Of a stretch of DNA of 12,454 nucleotides, positions 1 to 5,800 are shown piece by piece. Location: contig JAADIO010000049.1 in assembly GCA_013151235.1 (NCBI GenBank), positions 1-12,454 on the forward strand. The letters are read 5' to 3'. Origin of the DNA: Deltaproteobacteria bacterium (lineage in GTDB: Bacteria; CG2-30-53-67). The notes beneath the pieces were generated by a model that saw only the letters and a program-made list of their open reading frames with translations, had not been told where the DNA came from and made no database searches. A program made the position numbers and the translations under genes. Position 1 is the first letter of the stretch. Every line of letters starts with the position of its first letter.

Positions 1-501
1 AGCGTCCGGCCGACTTCGGACCGTGCCAAGGAGACCCTCTTCAATATTTTCGGAGACCGGGTGCGAGGGGGCGTTTTTCTCGATCTCTTTTCCGGGTCGG
101 GAAGTATCGGTCTGGAAGCGGCCAGCCGGGGGGCCTCCGAGGTGGTCCTGGTGGAGAAAGACCCGGCGACCTTTGCCCTGCTTTGTGAGAATCTGGCACG
201 CTGCGGACTTGATGATCGGGTGACGGCTCTCCGGTTGGACGGGGCGGAAAGCCTTGATCTCTTTCGGGAGCAGGGCAGATCCTTTGATGTGATCTTCCTC
301 GATCCGCCGTACAGGGACCCGGAGGCTTACGGTTTGATTTCGCTGCTTGATCGGGAAGGCCTGCTCGCCGCAGAAGGAGTATTGGTGGCGGAACACGACC
401 GCAGGCGTCTCCTGCCGGAACAGGAGGGTTCTTTGGTGCGGGTACGTCAAAAGAGGGTTGGGGATACGATCTTTTCATTTTACCGGAAGGCGGGGAAATG
501 A
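1..501 (+). CDS. rsmD: 16S rRNA (guanine-966-N2)-methyltransferase RsmD, 5'-truncated by the window edge
   Basis: RsmD uses S-adenosylmethionine to methylate G966 (E. coli numbering) of 16S rRNA during 30S assembly in the cytoplasm. The frame is open from the first base, and 166 residues are visible against a usual length of about 185, so roughly the first 20 codons lie outside. The opening residues RPTSDRAKETLFNIF match the conserved RsmD start region (RPT.DR.KE.LFN). The SAM-binding motif I follows (FLDLFSGSGSIGLEA). The catalytic DPPY motif of N2-guanine methyltransferases is encoded around position 301 (FLDPPYRDPEAYG). The stop codon overlaps the coaD start as ATGA, so the two are translationally coupled. 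An rsmD-coaD pair is a common bacterial arrangement. Family assignment is firm; only the start is missing. Confidence 0.95.
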   Translation, partial: SVRPTSDRAKETLFNIFGDRVRGGVFLDLFSGSGSIGLEAASRGASEVVLVEKDPATFALLCENLARCGLDDRVTALRLDGAESLDLFREQGRSFDVIFLDPPYRDPEAYGLISLLDREGLLAAEGVLVAEHDRRRLLPEQEGSLVRVRQKRVGDTIFSFYRKAGK

Positions 502-995
502 CCAAAGGGAAGAGGAGAGAGAAAATCGCCGTCTATCCCGGCACCTTCGACCCGATCACCAACGGTCATGTCGATCTCATCGAACGGGGGCTCCGCATCT
601 TCGACCGGATCATCATTGCGGTGGCGCCCAGTGAGAACAAGGCGCCTTTTTTTGCGCTGAACGAACGGGTGGAGATGATCCGGGAGGTTCTGACAGGCCG
701 TTCCGATGTGGAGATCGATATCCTGCAGGGGCTGCTGGTAGAGTATGTCCGAGAGAAGAAGGCGGTCGCCGTGATTCGCGGCCTGCGGGCGGTCTCCGAT
801 TTTGAATATGAATTTCAGTTGTCCCTGATGAACCGGAAGATGGATGCCGATTTTGAAGCGGTCTTTTTGATGCCGAGCGCCCGGTATACGTATCTGAGTT
901 CCAGTATCATCAAGGAGGTGGCTCAACTCGGTGGATCCCTCAAGGATATGGTCCCCGAAGCAGTGGAACGAAAATTGAAACGGAAAAGGAAATAG
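498..995 (+). CDS. coaD: phosphopantetheine adenylyltransferase CoaD
   Basis: CoaD transfers AMP from ATP to 4'-phosphopantetheine, giving dephospho-CoA, the penultimate step of coenzyme A synthesis in the cytoplasm. The 165-residue product is close to the usual length of about 160. The nucleotidyltransferase signature PGTFDPITNGH occupies residues 14-24, with the TNGH form of the HxGH-type motif. The second nucleotide-binding motif, SSSIIKE, starts near residue 134 and contains the Lys of the ISSS.(V/I)(K/R) pattern. The ATG overlaps the rsmD stop by 4 nt and has a GGAAGG ribosome-binding site at 485-490, 7 nt upstream. The extra basic N-terminal residues (TKGKRRE) and Lys/Arg-rich C-terminus are minor variations. 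No alternative function is likely. Confidence 0.97.
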   Translation: MTKGKRREKIAVYPGTFDPITNGHVDLIERGLRIFDRIIIAVAPSENKAPFFALNERVEMIREVLTGRSDVEIDILQGLLVEYVREKKAVAVIRGLRAVSDFEYEFQLSLMNRKMDADFEAVFLMPSARYTYLSSSIIKEVAQLGGSLKDMVPEAVERKLKRKRK

Positions 996-1020
996 CTGGC
1001 CGGTTTTTGCCGGGCCGGCT
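994..1020 (+). other. GC-rich hairpin between coaD and the aminotransferase gene
   Basis: An imperfect inverted repeat starts inside the coaD stop codon. AGC plus GGCCGG on the left pairs with CCGG plus GCCGGCT on the right, giving about 10 pairs with one bulged G and one G-U, around a TTTTTG loop. No run of T follows, so it does not look like a complete intrinsic terminator on this strand. It may mark an mRNA processing or stability point, or modestly reduce transcription into the next gene. No promoter is obvious in the roughly 50 nt left before the aminotransferase, so co-transcription with coaD is still the simplest reading. Confidence 0.45.
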
Positions 1021-1072
1021 CCCTTCGAAGATCCCGGTAATTCAGCGGATCAAATGTTCAGGAGAGAATCAA

Positions 1073-2269
1073 ATGAAATCTTTAGCCAATCGTGTCGGTT
1101 CCGTAAAACCTTCCATTACGCTGGCGATCAGCGCCAAGGCCAAGGAATTGCGGGCACAGGGAGTGGATGTGGTCGGTTTCGGTGCCGGTGAGCCCGATTT
1201 CGATACGCCGGAAAACATCAAGGATGCCGCTCGCCGGGCGATTGCCGATGGGTTCACCAAGTACACGCCGGCTTCCGGAACGCTGGAACTGAAAGAGGCG
1301 GTCTGTGCGAAGATGAAAAGGGACAACGGTCTCGATTATGCCCCCTCTCAGGTGATTGTTTCCTGCGGGGCCAAACACTCCCTCTATAATATCGCCCAGA
1401 CCCTCTTTGAGGCGGGAGATGAAGTGATCATTCCAGCGCCCTACTGGGTCTCCTACCCGGACCAGGTGATTTTGCAGGATGCCCGTCCGAAGATCGTCCG
1501 GACCCGGGAAGAGGATGGTTTCCGACTTACTGCGGAGCTTTTGCGTGCGAATATTTCGGACAAGACCAAGGCGGTCATCCTGAACAGTCCCTCCAATCCA
1601 ACCGGGTGCGGCTATTCCCTGGATCATCTGAAGGAGATCGCCGAGGTGATCGTAGAGCATGATCTTTATGTAATTTCCGACGAGATCTATGAAAAGCTGG
1701 TTTATGATGGTTTTGTCTTTTGTTCCATTGCCGAGGTCGGTGATGCCGTCCGCGAGCGGACCCTTGTGGTCAACGGGGTTTCTAAATCCCACTCCATGAC
1801 GGGCTGGCGGATCGGCTGGACGGCCGGTCCGGAGAATATCATTCGGGCCATGGGAACCCTTCAGAGTCAGAGCACGTCGAACCCGAATTCCATTGCCCAG
1901 AAGGCGGCGGAGGAGGCCTTGACCGGTCCCCAGGAGGCGGTCTCGATGATGACCGGCGAGTTCGCGAAGCGGAGAAACTATATTGTGGAACGTCTGAACG
2001 CCATGGAAGGGGTCTCCTGCCTTATGCCCGTGGGGGCGTTCTATGTCTTTCCGAGGGTTTCCAAACTTTACGGAAGAAAAGCCGGGAATCATTTGATCCG
2101 GTCTTCCCTTGATCTTGCGGCCTATCTTCTCGATTCCTCCAAGGTGGCCGTGGTCCCCGGTTCCGCTTTCGGAGATGACGACTATATCCGGCTTTCTTAC
2201 GCGACATCCATGGAAATGATCGAAAAAGGGATGGACCGTATCGACAAGTCTTTCCGTAATTTAAAGTGA
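1073..2269 (+). CDS. aspC: pyridoxal-phosphate-dependent aspartate-type aminotransferase (class I)
   Basis: This aminotransferase probably interconverts aspartate and 2-oxoglutarate with oxaloacetate and glutamate; related enzymes also accept aromatic or other amino acids. The 398-residue product matches the class Ib/I-gamma family (Thermus AspC, Bacillus AspB type). Visible PLP-fold residues are W125 (APYW), N175 in NPTG, D203 and Y206 in ISDEIYE, the Schiff-base lysine K238 in VSKSHSMTGWRIG, and carboxylate-binding R373 in YIRLSYATS. The ATG at 1073 was chosen over an upstream in-frame start at 1007. It has an AGGAGAG site at 1060-1066 with 6-nt spacing, and homologues begin near L-A-x-R. 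It is the last gene before a clear promoter, and no convincing terminator follows it. Exact substrate preference cannot be read from sequence. Confidence 0.93.
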   Translation: MKSLANRVGSVKPSITLAISAKAKELRAQGVDVVGFGAGEPDFDTPENIKDAARRAIADGFTKYTPASGTLELKEAVCAKMKRDNGLDYAPSQVIVSCGAKHSLYNIAQTLFEAGDEVIIPAPYWVSYPDQVILQDARPKIVRTREEDGFRLTAELLRANISDKTKAVILNSPSNPTGCGYSLDHLKEIAEVIVEHDLYVISDEIYEKLVYDGFVFCSIAEVGDAVRERTLVVNGVSKSHSMTGWRIGWTAGPENIIRAMGTLQSQSTSNPNSIAQKAAEEALTGPQEAVSMMTGEFAKRRNYIVERLNAMEGVSCLMPVGAFYVFPRVSKLYGRKAGNHLIRSSLDLAAYLLDSSKVAVVPGSAFGDDDYIRLSYATSMEMIEKGMDRIDKSFRNLK

Positions 2270-2433
2270 TTCCCGTCGTTTTGCTCCCGTTTATCCGTTT
2301 ATGAGTCCTCCGGCTCCTTCTTTGCTTTACTCTCTTTAACTTATTATTTTGTGTATATTCACTGTGATTCTGTGTATTTACGAGGGATAAGCCGGATAAA
2401 GGCTGAAATAGCCAAAAATTTACAATTTTTTTC
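2270..2433 (+). other. AT-rich intergenic stretch upstream of the protease promoter
   Basis: No coding potential and no standard terminator for the upstream operon were found here. The part nearest the promoter is strongly AT-rich. It contains a 7-bp inverted repeat (AAAAATT at 2414-2420, AATTTTT at 2424-2430) abutting the -35 box, which could act as an UP element or operator. Just before it is a small GGCT/AGCC hairpin (2401-2413). An 8-bp inverted repeat, TTTATCCG at 2290-2297 and CGGATAAA at 2393-2400, spans most of the stretch. None of these can be tied to a known regulator from sequence. Confidence 0.4.
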
Positions 2434-2462
2434 TTGACGGCACGGGAGGCCGGTCCTATAAT
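2434..2462 (+). promoter_or_regulatory. sigma70-type promoter of the riboswitch-protease transcript
   Basis: The -35 hexamer TTGACG (2434-2439) is one base from consensus, and the -10 hexamer TATAAT (2457-2462) is perfect. They are separated by the optimal 17 nt, with an A/T-rich tract immediately upstream. The start of transcription is expected near 2468-2470, which gives a 5' leader of about 425 nt before the protease ATG. So strong a promoter in front of three terminators implies that control is exerted mainly after initiation. Confidence 0.85.
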
Positions 2463-2468
2463 GAAGTT

Positions 2469-2615
2469 ATACGGAGATAGAAGAACCTCCTCGGATACCC
2501 TGTTCGTCAGGACGAGCGGGAGAGCCGGGTGGGGTTGTTGAATTATTCAGGATGAAATCGGATCGATCCGGGAGGTGATGCCGGGAAGAAACTTGTAACA
2601 GACATCGATATTTGA
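2469..2615 (+). other. untranslated leader segment upstream of the aptamer, function unknown
   Basis: About 145 nt of transcribed leader precede the riboswitch without matching an RNA class I recognise. It contains a possible small stem (GTTCG near 2500 with CGAGC a few bases later) and a perfect 12-bp palindrome CGGATCGATCCG (2559-2570). Two tiny start-stop frames overlap as TGATG (2552-2578 and 2578-2598), the first with AGG directly against the ATG and the second with GGGAGG only 2 nt before it. Neither has good spacing, so a leader peptide is possible but unproven. This segment could hold a second regulatory element. Confidence 0.35.
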
Positions 2616-2629
2616 CGGTAAATTTACCG
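2616..2629 (+). repeat. perfect 14-bp palindrome overlapping the 5' edge of the aptamer
   Basis: CGGTAAATTTACCG reads the same on both strands. Its right half supplies the 5' strand of the predicted aptamer P1 helix (TTTAC with GTAAG at 2702-2706). In RNA it can instead form a small hairpin with an AAUU loop, which would compete with P1. Its left half, CGGTA, could also pair with the second TACCG at 2695-2699 in the ligand-binding region. It may be a protein-binding site, a part of the RNA switch, or both. Confidence 0.5.
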
Positions 2630-2706
2630 ACAAAGGCAAACCATCCGCGAGGGTGAGGCGCAAAGCTACCTGCCTGGTATCCAGGTCGAGGGGCTACCGA
2701 AGTAAG
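2623..2706 (+). ncRNA. cyclic di-GMP type I (GEMM-I) riboswitch aptamer
   Basis: The hallmarks of this aptamer class appear in order. They are GGCAAACC (2635-2642), a P2 stem capped by the GNRA tetraloop GCGA (2647-2650), the invariant CGCAAAGC (2659-2666), a P3 hairpin CCTGG/CCAGG (2673-2685) with a 3-nt loop, and the 3' signature GGGCTACCG (2691-2699). P1 is TTTAC (2623-2627) with GTAAG (2702-2706). By comparison with the Vibrio Vc2 aptamer, the base that sets ligand choice (G20 in Vc2) corresponds to G2635. G there fits cyclic di-GMP, whereas A in Geobacter variants favours cyclic AMP-GMP. This alignment is from memory and by eye. The element lies in the leader of the protease gene and is followed by terminators, the usual expression platform. 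Confidence 0.92.
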
Positions 2707-2749
2707 TTCTTGCAATAAATGGTATTGTAAGATCCGGATCAGCCGAACC
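2684..2749 (+). promoter_or_regulatory. candidate antiterminator pairing aptamer 3' half with terminator 1
   Basis: The 3' half of the aptamer can pair with the stretch leading into the first terminator arm. The pairs are GGU-CG (2684-2688) with CG-A-ACC (2744-2749), GCU (2693-2695) with AGC (2741-2743), and CCG (2697-2699) with CGG (2735-2737). This gives 11 pairs interrupted by bulges. A strong 9-bp hairpin (CTTGCAATA 2709-2717 with TATTGTAAG 2723-2731) sits in the intervening loop and brings the strands together. This structure excludes P3, the ligand-contacting ACCG, and the terminator 5' arm at once. It predicts that ligand binding favours termination (OFF switch). The pairing is visible in sequence; its use is inference. 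Confidence 0.5.
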
Positions 2750-2780
2750 AAGTTTGTTTTTGAGGTTCGGCGTTTTTTTT
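2742..2780 (+). terminator. intrinsic terminator 1 of the riboswitch expression platform
   Basis: Perfect 8-bp stem GCCGAACC (2742-2749) / GGTTCGGC (2764-2771), a 14-nt T-rich loop, and eight T residues at 2773-2780. It lies 36 nt downstream of the aptamer, the normal place for a riboswitch-controlled terminator. Its 5' arm overlaps the proposed antiterminator. Confidence 0.9.
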
Positions 2781-2791
2781 GCTTGTGGCGA

Positions 2792-2831
2792 AGCCGAACC
2801 TGTTTGCTCTTTGAGGTTCGGTTATTTTTTT
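2792..2831 (+). terminator. intrinsic terminator 2, copy of terminator 1
   Basis: Stem AGCCGAACC (2792-2800) / GGTTCGGTT (2815-2823), 9 pairs including one G-U, followed by seven T at 2825-2831. The stem arms are almost identical to those of terminators 1 and 3, so they can also pair across copies. A small GGC-GAA-GCC hairpin (2787-2795) overlaps the 5' arm. Confidence 0.88.
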
Positions 2832-2846
2832 GATGCTTGTGGCGAG

Positions 2847-2885
2847 GCCGAACCTGTTTGCTTCTTGAGGTTCGGCATTTTTTTT
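2847..2885 (+). terminator. intrinsic terminator 3, adjoining the protease ribosome-binding site
   Basis: Perfect stem GCCGAACC (2847-2854) / GGTTCGGC (2869-2876) followed by eight T at 2878-2885. The GAGGG ribosome-binding site of the protease gene begins at the next base. This is the last barrier before translation. Confidence 0.9.
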
Positions 2886-2894
2886 GAGGGCATT

Positions 2895-5800
2895 ATGAAA
2901 AAACCAGTCACCAAAATAAAACAGATCGGGTTGTTGTTTCTGGCCTTCTTCCTTTTATCTTTTCTGCTGATTCCATCATTAAATACGGTGCGACACAACG
3001 AGGATTCCTCCCTGAATGTTGATGCCGTAAACCTGGGGCATAAAACTCCGGTCTCTTCCATGAAAGACCGGACCCGAGTCGATTCGTCCCGGAAAGAAGA
3101 ATCTGTTCCGCCGGCCCCGGAAACCCTGCAGGTGGATTTGAGGAAGAATCCGGGGGACACGGCTGCGGCGGGTAAACGCCCCAAGGCGAAACCTTATGTC
3201 GAGCATGAGATCCTGGTCCGTTTTGCATCGAAGGTTTCCCCGGCAAAACTGACGGAAATCCTGGCCGATCATGATATGACCGTGGTCCGGATGTTGATGG
3301 GGAATCACCTCGCTTTTGTCCGGCTTCCTGAAACCCGGAGTGTTGCCGAGGCGGAGCGGATCCTGCGGAAGGTGCCGGGGGTCCTTTTCAGCGAACCCAA
3401 TTATATCGTCCACACCACGAGCATCCCCGATGATTCCTCCTTTTCCAACCAGTGGGGATTTCAGAACACCGGCGCAGGCGGCGGGACGAATGATGCCGAT
3501 ATCGATGCCGTCGAGGCCTGGGACAAATCGACCGGTTCCTCTTCTATTGTGGTGGCGGTTGTCGATGAAGGGATCGACTACACCCATCCCGATCTTGCCG
3601 GCAATATCTGGACCAACCCGAACGAGATTCCCGGGAATGGAATCGATGATGACGGAAACGGCTTTATTGATGATGTACACGGCTGGGATTTCAATCACAA
3701 TGATGCTACGACCTATGACGGGGCGAGCGAAGACCGGCACGGGACGGAGGTCGCCGGAGTCATCGGTGCGGTGGGAAACAACGGTGTCGGCGTGGCCGGG
3801 GTCTGCTGGAATGTCCGGATCATGTCGGTGAAGTTCATCTCCTATGGGAACGGGACCGTGGCCGATGCGATTTCCGCACTCGAATATGCCGCCAAGGAAG
3901 GGGCCCGGGTCGTGAATTGCAGCTGGGGCGGTACTTCCTATTCCGCCGCACTGGAGTCGGCCTTTCGTGATCTGGAAAACGCCGGTGTTTTAGTGGTGAC
4001 CTCGGCCGGAAACAGCGGAAAGAATACCGATCTCTCTTCCCACTATCCTTCCAATTATGATCTTCCGAACATTATTTCCGTGGCCGCCACCGACAGAAAC
4101 GATCTGTTGAGCTCCTTTTCCAATTACGGGGTGACGACCGTCGATCTCGGAGCACCCGGTTCTTCCATTTATACGACAGCTCCGGGCGGGAACTATGCTT
4201 ATTTCAGCGGGACTTCGGCGGCATCCCCTTTCGTGACCGGGGCTGCGGCCCTGGCTCTTTCCGTTTTTCCCAATCTGACCTACCAGGAGTTGAAGGACCA
4301 GATCCTGAATCATGTTGATCCCATTGCATCCCTGACGGGAAAGACCGTGACCGGCGGCCGTCTGAATGTGAACAATCTGGTCTCAGCGCTTTCGAACGGA
4401 GATTCCGATGGGGACGGCATGCCCAACGGTTTTGAAAGCCGGTACGGGCTGAATCCTTTGGATGCCTCCGATGCGAATGCGGATGCCGATGGTGACGGGC
4501 TCACCAATCTGCAGGAGTACCGGGACGGCACCTCTCCTGTGAACAAAGACAGCGATGGGGACGGCCTCTCCGACGGTTTTGAGGTCACTTATCACTTGGA
4601 TCCGACCGATGCTTCCGATGCTTCCAAAGATCTGGATGGAGACGGTCTGTCGAATCTGACGGAATATGAGGCGGGAATGGCGGTTAACAACGTTGATTCC
4701 GATCACGACGGGATCGACGATTTCACGGAATACGGTCCCCGGCAGTTTGCCTCCGATTCGGACGGTGATGGGATCATCGATGCCCTTGATACCGATTCCG
4801 ATAATGACGGACGTCCGGATGCAGAGGAAGGAACGGGCGACGATGATAACGACGGTATTGCAAATTATGTCGATATGAACGACAGCGACGGGCCCTCCGG
4901 CGACCAGGATGGAGACGGTCTTTCCAATTCGCTGGAGGTTACCTACATGTTCTATCCGAACCGGGTTGATTCGGACAATGACGGGATCGATGACCGGACG
5001 GAATTCGGCCCGAACGCAACCCCTCTCGATACCGATGGAGACGGGATCTATGATGCCCTGGATACGGATTCCGACAATGACGGCAAAACGGACCTTTCCG
5101 AGGGGACCGGTGATTCCGACGGGGACGGGGTCCCGAATTACAGGGATAGCGACGACTCCGACGGTCCCGTCGGGGATGCCGACGGCGATGGTCTTTCGAA
5201 TCAGCTTGAAGCACGGTTCGGTTTGAACACGAACCTTGCGGACAGCGATGGAGACGGGATCTCCGATGGTGAGGAATTCGGGACGGGTGATCTTCCGCTG
5301 GATACCGACGGGGATGGAATCATCGACGCCCTTGATACCGATTCCGATAATGATGGCGCCCTTGATATAAACGAAGGGGATCTGGACTCGGACGGCGACG
5401 GAATTCCCGACCGGCTCGATGCGAATACGGCGACCCTGTTAACGGGGTCCGGCGCCCTCTCGCTGATTCTCGGAAAGGGTGCGCGTCTGAAAGATGTTCT
5501 CTTTATCGCCCGGCCCCGGGCGGAAGCCGACATTCGGAATATCGATTTTCCTTATGGCGGGGTACAGTTCAAGGTAAGCGGGCTTGAGCCCGGTGCCGCT
5601 GTGACGATGACCCTGAAGACTTCCGCCGTGCTTCCTTCGAATGCCGAATACTGGAAGGAGGATGGAAACGGGAATTATGCCCGGTATGATGCGGTCATTA
5701 ACGGCAATACCCTGCAGTTTGTTCTGACCGACGGTGGAACCGGAGATAACGACGGTGTGGCGGATGGTTCCATCAGCGATCCCGGTTACATCGGGATTCC

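Larger units (their letters stand above)
2741..2885 (+). repeat. three tandem copies of a terminator unit (51- and 54-nt periods)
   Basis: The terminator arms, loop and T tract are repeated three times, with first-arm starts at 2742, 2793 and 2847. The spacers between copies 1-2 and 2-3 also share CTTGTGGCGA, and loops 2 and 3 share TGTTTGCT, so the array arose by tandem duplication rather than by chance. Both periods are multiples of three. The array is therefore an open frame in phase with the protease and would encode a repeated peptide, but the strong terminators argue that it is not translated. Confidence 0.9.

Noticed and set aside
994-1020. Intrinsic terminator separating coaD from the aminotransferase gene
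   Set aside because: Good hairpin, but no T tract follows it, and no promoter is visible before the next gene.
1082-2092. Long open frames on the - strand opposite the aminotransferase, protease and infB
   Set aside because: They mirror strong + strand genes with clear families, have no homology-like motifs, and follow from GC-biased codon use.
2359-2367. CRP/FNR-like operator TCACTGTGA upstream of the promoter
   Set aside because: The half-sites are separated by only 1 nt rather than the usual 4-6, so it does not fit the CRP/FNR consensus.
2552-2598. Two overlapping leader peptides (8 and 6 codons)
   Set aside because: Both have ribosome-binding purines too close to the ATG, no biased codons, and no obvious attenuation link. 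Recorded only as a possibility.
2623-2706. Cyclic AMP-GMP (Geobacter-type GEMM-Ib) riboswitch
   Set aside because: The base aligned with Vc2 G20 is G2635, not A. Alignment by eye could be off by one, so this is a preference rather than a proof.
2754-2894. N-terminal extension of the protease by 47 codons from a TTG, giving a repeated LRFG..FF / CGEAEPVC peptide
   Set aside because: The stretch is the terminator array itself, in frame only because both repeat periods are multiples of three. The TTG lies in the loop of terminator 1 and has no ribosome-binding site. ATG 2895 has GAGGG upstream and is followed directly by a proper signal peptide.
2270-2894. CRISPR array, tRNA or transposon remnant in the intergenic region
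   Set aside because: The only direct repeats are the three terminator units, which lack spacers of CRISPR type. No tRNA cloverleaf, terminal inverted repeats or transposase fragments are visible.
4309-5533. Alternative-frame ORFs in the Asp-rich repeat region
   Set aside because: They arise from the repetitive GAT/GAC/GGN codons of the calcium motifs and show only low-complexity peptides.
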